A DNA stretch of 64,000 bases, taken from contig JALCKY010000005.1 of the NCBI GenBank assembly GCA_022647575.1, positions 184,370-248,369 of the forward strand, in the 5' to 3' direction. Shown piece by piece: positions 1 to 9,567 of this stretch. Position 1 is the first letter of the stretch; each line of letters starts with the position of its first letter. This DNA comes from Lachnospiraceae bacterium. GTDB taxonomy: Bacteria; Bacillota; Clostridia; Lachnospirales; Lachnospiraceae. The notes under the pieces are model-generated. The model ran no database searches, was not told the DNA's origin, and was given only the letters and a program-made list of their open reading frames with translations. The translations under genes and the position numbers were made by a program.

Positions 1-3000
1 CGATTCGCTGAACGCCCTGACGCCGGCTTCACCGTCATCAGCGATTGTCACAATCACATTGCGCTTCTCCAGAACTGCTTTTGCAATCTCCTGATTCAGC
101 GGATGGTCCTCGCACAGAAGCACATGCTTCCCCGCAAGCAGCATCATCTCTTTGTCTGCCTGCATGCTTTTTTTCAGAGATTCTGAATCGAGTGAAGACG
201 CCGACACCGTATCAAACCGGAGCGTGACATAGAATGCCGTCCCTTCGTTCGGAGAACTTAGTACCTTGATGGTACCTCCCATCTGATCCACAATCTTTTT
301 CACGATGGCAAGGCCAAGCCCGGTACCGCGTCGTTCCGAAGCATATTTTCGGTTTTCCTGCGTGAAAGGCTCAAACAGGACTTTCTGAAATTTCTCGCTC
401 ATTCCGATCCCGTCATCCCTGATTTCATGTTCGATCTGCATTTCCCCGGATTCGAGCATTTTACCTGAGACTCTGTATGTAATTGTCCCGCCTTCCGGCG
501 TATATTTCACGGCGTTGGAAAGCAGATTGAAAATGATCTGATTGCATCGCAGTTTATCCGCGATCGGAACCTCATCAAAAATGGTAAATTCTTCATCAAG
601 GATAAATTTCTGTCCTTTTTCCCGGCATAACGGACGGACAATCGCATCAACATATTTATTCAGCTCATCTACCGTATACGGCTCCGGATGCAGTTCGATT
701 TCTCCGCTTTCCGCCTTGGACATGTCCAGCACGTCATTGATAAGGGAAAGCAGGAACTTGGATGAGGTATCGATCTTTTCCAGATTCTCCCTGGCCTTTT
801 GTGGGAGTTCCATCTCCTGCGTCAGATAAGTCATTCCTATGATTCCGTTCAACGGCGTTCGCATATCGTGGCTCATGCGTGACAGGAACTCCGTCTTCGC
901 AGAGTTCGCGCTGTCTGCCGCATCGCGCAGCAGCTTCTCATTTTCAAGCTGCCGCTCAAGCTTATCCTGCAGTTCCACCTCATGCTCGGAAACCCGGTAG
1001 CTCGCATAAAAGATATGTCCTTCGGGACGGATCTCCCGAAGGATCGCCTCCTGGTTGATCCAGACCGGACTTCCGTCCTGCTTCAGGATGCGGTAATTTC
1101 CCACCCGGAAATATTCCTGATCATATCCGTCATGGAAAGCCTTCCTGACCCTTTCAAGATCATCCGGGTGAACCGCGATGAAAGCATCCTTCATATAGGC
1201 ATCGATCAGCGGATTGCTCATCAGGATCTCCCGGGCATTGGAACCGTCCGGTTTCTCCATGCCCAGGATACGGAACATCTGCATGTTGACGAATATCCCT
1301 TCCAGATGGTCGGCATCCGGCATACGGAACGAGACAATGCCTGTGCTGACGGAATCCAGGATATCCTCAACATAGGCATTCTCCTTCTTCTGCTTAAGAA
1401 CTGTATTCGTCACATCGGACTGAACAATCAGGACCGTGTCATGGACATCATCCAGATAATAGTACTGAAGCCTCCGGTACCTGAATTCATCCGGCTTTCC
1501 GGAATCGTGCACACGCACCTGATATTCATAAAACCCTTCTTTTTCAAGATGTCCGGTGATCACATCATTCCTGCAGCTGTCAAGATAGAACTGTCTGTCT
1601 TCGGAAACGACAGAAGTATCTGCCGCAAACTGCGTGACAGTCTCATGCGTGAAAACGGCATCCGGATTACCCAATTTTTCATGGAATTCCGACAGAATCC
1701 TGCTGCTTAAGTTCAGGAAGCGGATTGTATCGGTTTTCAGATCCAAAAGCGCTTCGCAGTCATATTCCCGGTCCGTGATAATGCTGAAGGCCCGGCTGCG
1801 GCATTTCTCATTTGTGACATTGAGCGAATAGATAATGCCTTCGATATCCCCGCTTTCCGGGTTCCGGAGCATCCGGACGAACGACCGCACCCAGATCAGC
1901 CTTCCGCTTTCTGCCTTTCGCCGGTAGTCCACGGAATAATCCGTCTTTCCGTCACGATAGACCTCCAGCAGTTTTTTCCTGTTGAAGTTATTCTGGAACT
2001 CTGCACGTTCTTCCGGATTGGGAATCATATTGGCAGCATTTCCGATCATTCCGTCAACGGAATCTGACTGCAGAGAGTTGAGGACATACCTTGAGACGCC
2101 ATGTGCTTCATAGCAGATGTTTTTCGTCAGATTGACACGGAAAGTACAAAGCGATTCAGGGTTGGCCATGAAAAGGGACTGGATGGTATGGCTGAACATC
2201 TCCCGCTGTTCCTGTTCCTTCACCGCCCTGATATAGGCATTTGCGACTGCATAGGCCAGGGAGACAAGAAGTTCTCCTGTATTCTCAATCTTTTCCGGAG
2301 AGGGATTGTCAATGCCGACAAAACCGATCAGCTGATTCTCATTGTATAAAGGTGCCTCTGCCATGCTGTGAATATCCTGCTCCGTCAGTATCCGGTATTC
2401 TTCCGGCTTACTTTCACGGATCTTCTCGACGTCGGGCGTGACAAGCGCTTTATTTTCTTTAAAATAAGGCATCCAGCGGTCAATAAAATGGATATCTCCC
2501 CCCTGCAGCTTGTCGATCTGCGGTTCGACTCCGTCCCTGCAGCATTCGTAGGCATTATCCAAAGTTCCGTTTTTATTGATCAGGAAAATATAGGAACGGT
2601 CGCCCTGGAAATAATCCACGCTGTTTTTCAAAGCGCTGTTCAGGCGCTCATCGATCGTGCCGCTTCCATTAATAAGCTGAATTGCCGTAGCAAGCTCCCG
2701 CTGCGTATCCAGGACTATCTGCATCTCATGTTCTCTGGCAATATGGTCGCTGACATCGAATGCGACTTCAATTCTGGCATGATGGCCCTGATAGTCAATC
2801 AGGTGATCCTGCAGCTGATAGGTTCTGTTCAGCAGTTCATTATAATGTTCCCAGCAGAATACCTCATCTTTTTTCAGCTTTGCATTCGTACAGAAAGGGC
2901 AGGGAGCATCAAGCCCCTGGATCAGCTTATAGCATTTCTTTCCTGCATAATCATCGCAGTGCAGCGACTGCAGGCTGATCCTGTTCATGTACAGAATCTC

Positions 3001-3081
3001 ATAGGTATCGATATCCGCCACATAGACAGCCTGGTGAAGTTCCTCGACCAGATGGCTGGATTCAACTGCTGAGTTTCCCAT
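1..3081 (-). CDS. Hybrid sensor histidine kinase, 3' end outside window
   Basis: At least 1027 residues are visible and the gene continues past base 1. Read on the minus strand it has an N-terminal PAS-like domain with a CPFC motif, a GAF-like region (about residues 150-300), further PAS domains, a HisKA domain (SRMSHDMRTPLNGIIGM, phospho-accepting His about 738), a HATPase domain (NLLSNAVKYTPEGG, then GTGLGLAIVKKIV), and the first part of a receiver domain (HVLLCEDHPLNQEIAK). The phospho-acceptor Asp of the receiver lies outside. I see no membrane segment, so it is probably cytosolic. The start ATG at 3081 follows GGAGGAAG at good spacing. It is a close paralogue of the next kinase in the kinase core but has a different sensor half, suggesting tandem duplication with sensor exchange. 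Neither carries a DNA-binding output; the partner is unknown. Confidence 0.88.
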   Translation of the reverse strand, partial: MGNSAVESSHLVEELHQAVYVADIDTYEILYMNRISLQSLHCDDYAGKKCYKLIQGLDAPCPFCTNAKLKKDEVFCWEHYNELLNRTYQLQDHLIDYQGHHARIEVAFDVSDHIAREHEMQIVLDTQRELATAIQLINGSGTIDERLNSALKNSVDYFQGDRSYIFLINKNGTLDNAYECCRDGVEPQIDKLQGGDIHFIDRWMPYFKENKALVTPDVEKIRESKPEEYRILTEQDIHSMAEAPLYNENQLIGFVGIDNPSPEKIENTGELLVSLAYAVANAYIRAVKEQEQREMFSHTIQSLFMANPESLCTFRVNLTKNICYEAHGVSRYVLNSLQSDSVDGMIGNAANMIPNPEERAEFQNNFNRKKLLEVYRDGKTDYSVDYRRKAESGRLIWVRSFVRMLRNPESGDIEGIIYSLNVTNEKCRSRAFSIITDREYDCEALLDLKTDTIRFLNLSSRILSEFHEKLGNPDAVFTHETVTQFAADTSVVSEDRQFYLDSCRNDVITGHLEKEGFYEYQVRVHDSGKPDEFRYRRLQYYYLDDVHDTVLIVQSDVTNTVLKQKKENAYVEDILDSVSTGIVSFRMPDADHLEGIFVNMQMFRILGMEKPDGSNAREILMSNPLIDAYMKDAFIAVHPDDLERVRKAFHDGYDQEYFRVGNYRILKQDGSPVWINQEAILREIRPEGHIFYASYRVSEHEVELQDKLERQLENEKLLRDAADSANSAKTEFLSRMSHDMRTPLNGIIGMTYLTQEMELPQKARENLEKIDTSSKFLLSLINDVLDMSKAESGEIELHPEPYTVDELNKYVDAIVRPLCREKGQKFILDEEFTIFDEVPIADKLRCNQIIFNLLSNAVKYTPEGGTITYRVSGKMLESGEMQIEHEIRDDGIGMSEKFQKVLFEPFTQENRKYASERRGTGLGLAIVKKIVDQMGGTIKVLSSPNEGTAFYVTLRFDTVSASSLDSESLKKSMQADKEMMLLAGKHVLLCEDHPLNQEIAKAVLEKRNVIVTIADDGEAGVRAFSES

Positions 3082-3378
3082 GCTCTTCCTCCATCATGCG
3101 CCTGCGCGGCAGGCCCCTCTCATCTTCCTCATGCCATCTCCATCTTTTTCTTCACCTGCCGGGATTTTGCCATCACAGAATCATTCTTTCCAATGGGAAG
3201 TCCGTTTCTTCATTCTCAGGTCAGGTATACTTCTGGTATAAGTGATTTTTTGAGTATTCATTTTAATCAAAGTATAACACCATGAAAAATCAGCCGCAAT
3301 CCTTATTGACTGTTAAGATGTTGCCCGTAAAAGAATCATTCCCATGACAGCCGGATAAAACCTTTTCTTCTCTATGCA

Positions 3379-5550
3379 TTACGCTATACATTTTTGCAAT
3401 GCAGAATAAAGCAGCTTCGGATCAATCGGTTTTGCAATATGTCCATTCATTCCGGCATCCCGGCATTTCTGAATGTCATCCGCAAAAGCATCCGCCGTCA
3501 TGGCGATAATCGGAATTGTCTTTGCATCCGCCCGACTGAGTGCGCGGATTGCCTGTGCGGCTTCTAATCCATTCATAACGGGCATGCGGATATCCATCAG
3601 GATGCAGTCAAAATATCCAACCGGAGCTTTTGAAAATGCATCGACTCCTTTTTGCCCGTCTTCCGCAATCTGAACGAGCATTCCTTTCTCCATCAGCAGT
3701 GTCCTTGCAATCTCCTGGTTGAGCGGATGATCCTCGCAGAGCAGGATGTGCTTCCCTGCAAGGTCACGGAAATCCTGTGCGGAAGAAGCTTTCATATCTG
3801 CTGATTTTTTCTCTTCCAAAACGGAAGTTTTTACACAGGGCGAAACAATGGAAACGATAAAACTGCTCCCTTCATCCTTTTTGCTTTCCACATGGATTGT
3901 TCCATTCATGGCTTCCACGATTCTTTTGACAATGGCAAGGCCGAGACCACTGCTCTGCACATTATGGATATCATTCTGGTTTTCCTGCGTGAACGGCTCA
4001 AACATCGACTTCTGGAATTCTTCGCTCATCCCGATGCCATTGTCGCGCACAGTAATCGTAAAATGGATATGGTTCTCATCCGTCTGCTCTTCTTTTATCC
4101 CAAGAGAAATATTCCCGCCTTCCGGCGTGTATTTTACTGCATTTGAAAGAAGGTTGAAATAGATCTGATTCAGCTTCATGATATCAACAATCGGCGTGCA
4201 GTCCTCTATATGCTTTGCCTCAAACTGGAATTTTTGCCTCTTTTCGTCACAGAGCGGCCGGATTACCGCATCAAGATAAGCGCAGAAATCCTTAAAAGGA
4301 TACGGTTCAGGATGAAACGTGATTTCCTGCTTTTCCGCTTTCGACATGTCAAGGATGTCATTGACAAGGCCGAGAAGAAATTTCGAGGATGTAGAGATCT
4401 TTCCGAGATTCTCCTGCGCCGCCTCCGGCAGCTTCATTTCCTGGGTAAGGTACGTCATGCCGATAATTCCGTTGAGAGGTGTGCGTATATCGTGGCTCAT
4501 GCGGGAGAGGAAATCACTTTTCGCTTTGTTGGCTTCTCTGGCATCTTCCAGAGCTGCCGAAAGCGTCTCTGCCTCATTCTTCCTCAATACCACGAGCCGC
4601 TGTCTCCTGACCATGGAACAAATCAGTATAATTGCGATGCAGATGACAGCAATGCACAGCAGTATAATTCCGGATTGGATTGTCCTGACACGCTCCGCAA
4701 CAGCGGACTGATCCACTACCGTTGCCATCACCCAGCTGCAGTTCTTAATTTCCGTGAGGGGTTCATAATAGACATACTGCTTTTTACCGTTATCGTTCTG
4801 AAGCAGATATCCGTTTTTCCCGGCAGCCAGGTCAGCGGCAGCCGTCTCTGCCCCCTCTGCATCCGATTTATGAAGAAGGAACTGGATAAACGGGCTGTAA
4901 TCAATATTTCTGTTACTGGCCCCGATCACCGTTCCATCTCCGGCAGCAATGAAGGTATCGCTGTTCTGGATGCGCCCGCTGTCAGAAAACCGTGAAAGCA
5001 TATTGTCAAAATTTGTCACTTTGTAGCTTCCATGCAGCACGCCGACGACCTTGTCGCCATGTCGGACAGGTACAGCCAGAATGACATAGGCACTGCTGGG
5101 GTCATATTTTCCTGAATCCACATACTCACATGCACGCTGTCCCCGGAGAGCATCCTGAATATACTGCCGGCCCGACAGATTAATATTTTCCTTGCCGAGA
5201 TAATTGAAAGCAATCCCGTCGGTATTCGTGCGTACCACATAATCGAATTCACAGGCATTCCTCAGGGCAGTCATGGAAGCCATCATCTGCTCCTGCGTAA
5301 GGCCTGTTTCAAAAGCCATGTTCGGTGCGACGGCCTCAAGCGATATATACAGATCATTGATTTTCTGACTTACGACCTGCGCGTTCAGATGCAGGCTGGA
5401 AAGTGTTTCCTCATGGATATCTTTTTCGCTTTCCCTCAGCTGATAGACACCTATGAAAATAACGGCTGAAAGCATGCACAGAATCAGCAGGACAGGAATA
5501 ATAAGTGCTGCTTTCCCGCCTTCTTTAAAAAAAGTTCCTCTCCGCCGCAT
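3379..5550 (-). CDS. Membrane hybrid sensor histidine kinase
   Basis: This 723-residue protein has an N-terminal membrane segment (about 15-33), an extracellular Cache-like sensor region (about 35-290), and a second membrane segment (about 293-313). A HisKA domain with SRMSHDIRTPLNGIIGM (His353), a HATPase domain (NLLSNAVKYTPEGG, GLGLAIVKRIVEAM) and a C-terminal receiver domain with Asp653 in LMDIRMPVMNG follow. It should sense an external ligand and relay phosphate internally to its own receiver. No DNA-binding or HPt domain is present, so output must go through another protein. The ATG is preceded by GGGAGGAG. The kinase core is nearly the same as in the neighbouring partial gene, with which it shares strand; the 297-base gap between them could hold a promoter. 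The ligand is unknown. Confidence 0.92.
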   Translation of the reverse strand: MRRRGTFFKEGGKAALIIPVLLILCMLSAVIFIGVYQLRESEKDIHEETLSSLHLNAQVVSQKINDLYISLEAVAPNMAFETGLTQEQMMASMTALRNACEFDYVVRTNTDGIAFNYLGKENINLSGRQYIQDALRGQRACEYVDSGKYDPSSAYVILAVPVRHGDKVVGVLHGSYKVTNFDNMLSRFSDSGRIQNSDTFIAAGDGTVIGASNRNIDYSPFIQFLLHKSDAEGAETAAADLAAGKNGYLLQNDNGKKQYVYYEPLTEIKNCSWVMATVVDQSAVAERVRTIQSGIILLCIAVICIAIILICSMVRRQRLVVLRKNEAETLSAALEDAREANKAKSDFLSRMSHDIRTPLNGIIGMTYLTQEMKLPEAAQENLGKISTSSKFLLGLVNDILDMSKAEKQEITFHPEPYPFKDFCAYLDAVIRPLCDEKRQKFQFEAKHIEDCTPIVDIMKLNQIYFNLLSNAVKYTPEGGNISLGIKEEQTDENHIHFTITVRDNGIGMSEEFQKSMFEPFTQENQNDIHNVQSSGLGLAIVKRIVEAMNGTIHVESKKDEGSSFIVSIVSPCVKTSVLEEKKSADMKASSAQDFRDLAGKHILLCEDHPLNQEIARTLLMEKGMLVQIAEDGQKGVDAFSKAPVGYFDCILMDIRMPVMNGLEAAQAIRALSRADAKTIPIIAMTADAFADDIQKCRDAGMNGHIAKPIDPKLLYSALQKCIA

Positions 5551-5659
5551 GGCAATCTCCTCCCGGTTCTATGGCCGCTGCCTGCCCGGCATCTTCAATG
5601 ACTGCACGTTCCTGCTTTTACTCCCCAGTCTGAAAATGAATTGTACTATCCCATGATTA

Positions 5660-5706
5660 TAAAAAAATACGCTAATCCCTCCGGTCATTCGGCGGAATCT
5701 GCGTAT
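5660..5706 (-). terminator. Possible rho-independent terminator
   Basis: On the minus strand an imperfect hairpin (ATACGC pairing with GCGTAT at the base) is followed by a run of seven T. It would stop minus-strand transcription arriving from the LacI side. The rest of 5551-5930 shows no gene or other clear signal. The stem contains mismatches, so the call is weak. Confidence 0.35.
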
Positions 5707-5930
5707 TGATTTTCTGTTTGACGGCTTGCCTCATTCATACATATAACACCTTCACATGAAGTTTAGATTAAATGCTGATCAATTACGTTCCTCTTTTCTC
5801 TTATTGTTTTTATTATAGCATAGACAGGTCCGTGAAGATGTAACTCTTTTCAGTGTTTTTCCCTCCGCGATCCGTAACGTATAGCGTGTAAACGGCAGGA
5901 ATTTATGGAGGATGTCATTTATGCTTAACG

Positions 5931-6311
5931 TCCCTGCCTTCCGCGCTTTGGAACGCGCTTGTTTTTGCCGTCACGCCGTTCATCATAGGTCCTTCCGCAA
6001 TTTCTCCGGAAGCAAAATCCCTGGTGATATGGCTTGTACTGATCAATAATATTTTTAACGGACTGGCCTATCCGTTCGCCGGTTCCCTTGGCAACGGACT
6101 GCGTGCTGCAGGCGATGTCAGATTCACGATGAGCGTTTCGATCCTATTAACCATAGCAGCAAGACTGTTCTTTTCCTCGCTGTTCGGCCTGTGGCTTGGA
6201 TGGGGCGTAATCGGGATTGCCATCGGGATGAGCATTGACCTTGTCATCCGCGGCGTGATTTTTATCAGACGGCTGAATTCAAAGAAATGGGCACAGTTTC
6301 AATTGGTGTAG
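5931..6311 (+). pseudogene. C-terminal remnant of a MATE-family efflux pump
   Basis: About 125 residues resemble the last third of MATE (NorM/DinF-type) exporters: a membrane segment near WNALVFAVTPFIIG, the family-typical stretch GNGLRAAGDVRFTM, then two more hydrophobic segments and a basic tail. A full MATE protein is about 450 residues, and the preceding 300 bases show no upstream part in any frame, so this is a truncated relic. The open frame has no convincing start; GTG at 6024 is the first possible one. Its 3' end overlaps the 3' end of the LacI-type gene by 47 bases, tail to tail, which suggests that a rearrangement joined the two. Confidence 0.7.
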
Positions 6312-7317
6312 CAGCATAGCCAACCGACTTTCCTTCTATCAGTTCTCCTCCAACCAATACACTTCCGGTGTGAGGTTTTGCCGGGTGTTCAATGGCCTCT
6401 ATCAGTCTGTCCGCCGCAATGCTTCCTATCTTCTGTGAGTCCTGCCGGACTGTCGTAATCTCAGGCTGCAGGATCCTGGAAATGCTGCTGCCGTCATAGC
6501 CGGCAACAGAGATGTCCTCCGGAATCTTCAGTCCTTCTTTTTCGATTTCACTGAGCCCGCCGACCAGTGACATGTCATCCGGAAACAGGATGCACGTCGG
6601 CCTGTCTTTCCTGTTCAAAAGTTCTCTTGTTTTCTGCGCCGCCAGTTCCGCATCAAGGAAGCTGCCTTCCTGCAGATATCCGTCCGGAAGCGTAATGCCG
6701 TATCTTCCGAGTGTCCGGAAGAATCCTTCCAGCCTTGACTGTACAACCTGAAGGGAACTCTGTCCGTGTATATAGGCAATCTTCCGGTGTCCCATCCTGC
6801 AGATATAGTCCGTAAGCTTCTCCATGTCCCGGACATTGTCAGAAAGCACCGCCATGCAGCGGCTGTCTTCATGGTCAATCGTGACCGTCGGGATTTCGGA
6901 ATCCAGCAGATCGGAAGCCGGCTTTTTCCGGAGATCCACGCAGGCGATGACCGCTCCCTCCAGCTGCCTCGCGCGGCAGTAAGCCGCATAGGAAACCATA
7001 ACATTTCTCCTGGTATTAATAAAGGTAAGATCATAGCCTCCGGCTTCCGCCCGTTTCCTGAAGCCTTCAAGTACCGACATGAAGTATTCATGCATCAGCC
7101 CGCTGCTGCCTTCATCCTGAAACAGCACGCCGATGTTGAAAGTCCTTTTTGTTTTCAGGGTCCTGGCCACTGTGTTCGGACAGTACTGCATCTCCTGTGC
7201 CGCCTGCCGGACAATCTTTCCTGTTGCCTCGGAAATGCCACGGTGATAATTCAGAGCCTTGCTGACAGTCGCCGTTGAAACATGACAACGCGCAGCGACA
7301 TCCCGTATCGATACCAT
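6265..7317 (-). CDS. LacI-family transcriptional regulator
   Basis: A 350-residue protein with an N-terminal LacI helix-turn-helix (IRDVAARCHVSTATVSKALN) followed by the hinge region and a periplasmic-binding-protein-like effector domain (VAGYDGSSISRILQPEITTV, then VGGELIEGKS near the end). It should bind an operator as a dimer and respond to a sugar. Its ATG directly abuts the TGA of the upstream GH3 gene, with GGAGG inside that gene's last codons, so the two are translationally coupled. The natural targets are the GH3/GH31 genes of the same operon. The last 15 or so residues read into the antisense of the MATE relic, so the original C-terminus may have been altered. Confidence 0.93.
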   Translation of the reverse strand: MVSIRDVAARCHVSTATVSKALNYHRGISEATGKIVRQAAQEMQYCPNTVARTLKTKRTFNIGVLFQDEGSSGLMHEYFMSVLEGFRKRAEAGGYDLTFINTRRNVMVSYAAYCRARQLEGAVIACVDLRKKPASDLLDSEIPTVTIDHEDSRCMAVLSDNVRDMEKLTDYICRMGHRKIAYIHGQSSLQVVQSRLEGFFRTLGRYGITLPDGYLQEGSFLDAELAAQKTRELLNRKDRPTCILFPDDMSLVGGLSEIEKEGLKIPEDISVAGYDGSSISRILQPEITTVRQDSQKIGSIAADRLIEAIEHPAKPHTGSVLVGGELIEGKSVGYAATPIETVPISLNSAV

Positions 7318-9567
7318 TCAGAATCCTCCGCCGACAGTGACTTCTGCCGAAAGACGAATATCTTCAAGCGAGCTCCCCACGTAAATGCAGTACGTTCCTT
7401 CATCGACTGCGAAATCATTTCTGTCCGCATGCCAGGATGAAAATGCAGAAAGCGGAAGCTCGGCCGCAACAGTATAAGTCTCTCCCGGATGCAGTTCCGC
7501 CTTGCGGAATGCCTTCAGTTCCTTCACGGGAAAATCATCCGATGCTTCTTTCCGTCCTGCATAGATCTGCACGGTTTCCCGTCCGGTCACGGATCCGGTA
7601 TTTTTGATATCCGCATAAACGAAAATACCCCTGTTCCTGTTTTCCGGCATCCGGATGCGAAGCCCGGAATATGTAAATCTCGTATAAGACAGTCCGTGGC
7701 CGAAACAGAACTGAACCGGAATCCTGAATTTCTCATAGTAGCGGTATCCGACAAAAATTCCTTCCCGGAAGTTTTCCGTCAGGTGCGCATTCATTCTTTT
7801 TTTCTCTTCTTCATCCAGCGGACGTCCCGGATAGTCACCGAGGATGAGCGCCGGGCATAGGTCCGCACGGAAGGGCATGGACATCGGCAGCTTTCCCGAA
7901 GGGTTCACATCTCCGAAAAGGATTCCCGCGAGGGCCTTTCCGTCTTCCATTCCCCCGTACCAGTCCCACAGGATTGCCCTTGCCCGCCCGCTCCAGCGGT
8001 CCATGGAAACGGGACTGCCCGCCTTCATGACGATGACGGCATCCGGACGTTCTTTCAGGACATCTTCAATCAGCTGATCCTGTTCATAGGGAAGTCCCAT
8101 GCCGCTGCGGTCTTTTCCTTCAACATCAAAGTCATGATTCAGGCCGCCGATGACAATAACGGCATCCGCATCCCTGATTTTCAGGACTGCCTCCATACGG
8201 AGCCTCAGCCTCTTCTGTTTCTCCCGCAGCTTTGCCTCACCGTCCTTCTCTTCAGACGGTTTCTCCCAGTTCCGGTTTTCGAGGGATGTCTCCTGCCAGT
8301 TCACGATGCTGCTGCTCTTCATATCCGAGTCATAGCCCCTGGCAAAGTCAACCAGACAGTTTCCGCCGAGCCTGTTCTTAATGCCCATCAGCGGCGAAAT
8401 TTCATACAGCGCCTTGATTTCAGCGGAACCGCCGCCGTCCGCATGGAGCCTCTCCGCGTTATCCCCGATGACAAGGATCCGCTTCATTTTCTCAGGGCAT
8501 AGCGGCAGGAGACCTCCTTCGTTTTTAAGAAGGACAATGGATTCTTCCGAAGCCTTCCTGATGGCAGCCCGATGCTTTTCCGTATTGCAGGAACCGCTCT
8601 TTCTGCCCCTGCGGGGAATGGCGGAAGCATACCTCCCGCCTTCCGATTCAAGCCATACCGCGTCGATCATCTTCAGGCGGAACATCAGCTTCAGTACATG
8701 TCTGACTTTGCTGTCGACACATTCTTCGCTGATGCGTCCTTCCTGTACTTCTTTCAGCAGCGGGTCAGCAAGCCAGTACTGACTGAAATCCGTCGTGACC
8801 GACATCTCAACATCCAGTGACGTTTCGGCGGCTTCCTTCGTATCATGAACGGCACCCCAGTCGGAAACATAGACACCGTCAAACCCCCACTCCTTCCGGA
8901 GAATGCGGTCATTCAGTTCTTTATTTTCGCAGCAGTGCTTTCCCCTGAAAAGATTATAAGCACCCATGATGCATTCGGCTCCGCCTTCTTTTACGGCTGC
9001 CCGGAAAGCGGGAAGATAGATTTCACGAAGCGTACGCTCATCCGCTTCGACATTGACCCAGAGCCGTTCGGTTTCCTGACTGTTCAGCGCAAAATGCTTG
9101 ACGCAGGCCGCGACGTCTGATTTCTGGATTCCCCGGATCAGCGGCACCGCCATCGCCGAGGCAAGGCAGGGATCTTCTCCCATGTACTCGAAATTCCGGC
9201 CGCACAGCGGTGTCCTCTGAATATTGACTCCGGGGGCAAGGATGACATCCTTTCCCCGGGCCCTTGCCTCTTCACCGAGCACCTCGCCGCAAGTTTCGGC
9301 AATCTGCGGATTCCAGGAAGCAGCGATGGCCGTATTGCTCGGACAGTAGCTGACGTAATCATCGGAATTTCCGACCGGCGTCCAACTGTCATCCGGAAAT
9401 TCCTGGCGCACGCCCATCGGTCCGTCGGAAAAGACCAGCGAAGGAATGCCTTTGCTCTTGATTTCCCCTGTACGGAAAAGACCGCATCCGTGGATTATGC
9501 GTATCTTTTCTTCCAGCGTAAGGCTTTTCAGGATGCTCTCCGTTTCTTCACTGTATTCTCTGTTCAT
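7318..9567 (-). CDS. GH3 beta-glucosidase
   Basis: 749 residues in the usual GH3 order: a TIM-barrel domain first (APGVNIQRTPLCGRNFEY, KHFALNSQE, DERTLREIYLPAF), with nucleophile Asp236 in YVSDWGAVHD. The alpha/beta sandwich domain (VIVIGGLNHDFDVEGKDR) and a C-terminal fibronectin-III-like domain (about 640-745) follow. No signal peptide is present, so it acts on imported oligosaccharides and releases glucose from non-reducing ends. The start overlaps the end of the GH31 gene by 20 bases and the stop abuts the LacI gene, giving an operon GH31-GH3-lacI. With GH31 and GH42 it would dismantle xyloglucan oligosaccharides; specificity for beta-glucosides over beta-xylosides is inferred from context only. 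Confidence 0.93.
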   Translation of the reverse strand: MNREYSEETESILKSLTLEEKIRIIHGCGLFRTGEIKSKGIPSLVFSDGPMGVRQEFPDDSWTPVGNSDDYVSYCPSNTAIAASWNPQIAETCGEVLGEEARARGKDVILAPGVNIQRTPLCGRNFEYMGEDPCLASAMAVPLIRGIQKSDVAACVKHFALNSQETERLWVNVEADERTLREIYLPAFRAAVKEGGAECIMGAYNLFRGKHCCENKELNDRILRKEWGFDGVYVSDWGAVHDTKEAAETSLDVEMSVTTDFSQYWLADPLLKEVQEGRISEECVDSKVRHVLKLMFRLKMIDAVWLESEGGRYASAIPRRGRKSGSCNTEKHRAAIRKASEESIVLLKNEGGLLPLCPEKMKRILVIGDNAERLHADGGGSAEIKALYEISPLMGIKNRLGGNCLVDFARGYDSDMKSSSIVNWQETSLENRNWEKPSEEKDGEAKLREKQKRLRLRMEAVLKIRDADAVIVIGGLNHDFDVEGKDRSGMGLPYEQDQLIEDVLKERPDAVIVMKAGSPVSMDRWSGRARAILWDWYGGMEDGKALAGILFGDVNPSGKLPMSMPFRADLCPALILGDYPGRPLDEEEKKRMNAHLTENFREGIFVGYRYYEKFRIPVQFCFGHGLSYTRFTYSGLRIRMPENRNRGIFVYADIKNTGSVTGRETVQIYAGRKEASDDFPVKELKAFRKAELHPGETYTVAAELPLSAFSSWHADRNDFAVDEGTYCIYVGSSLEDIRLSAEVTVGGGF

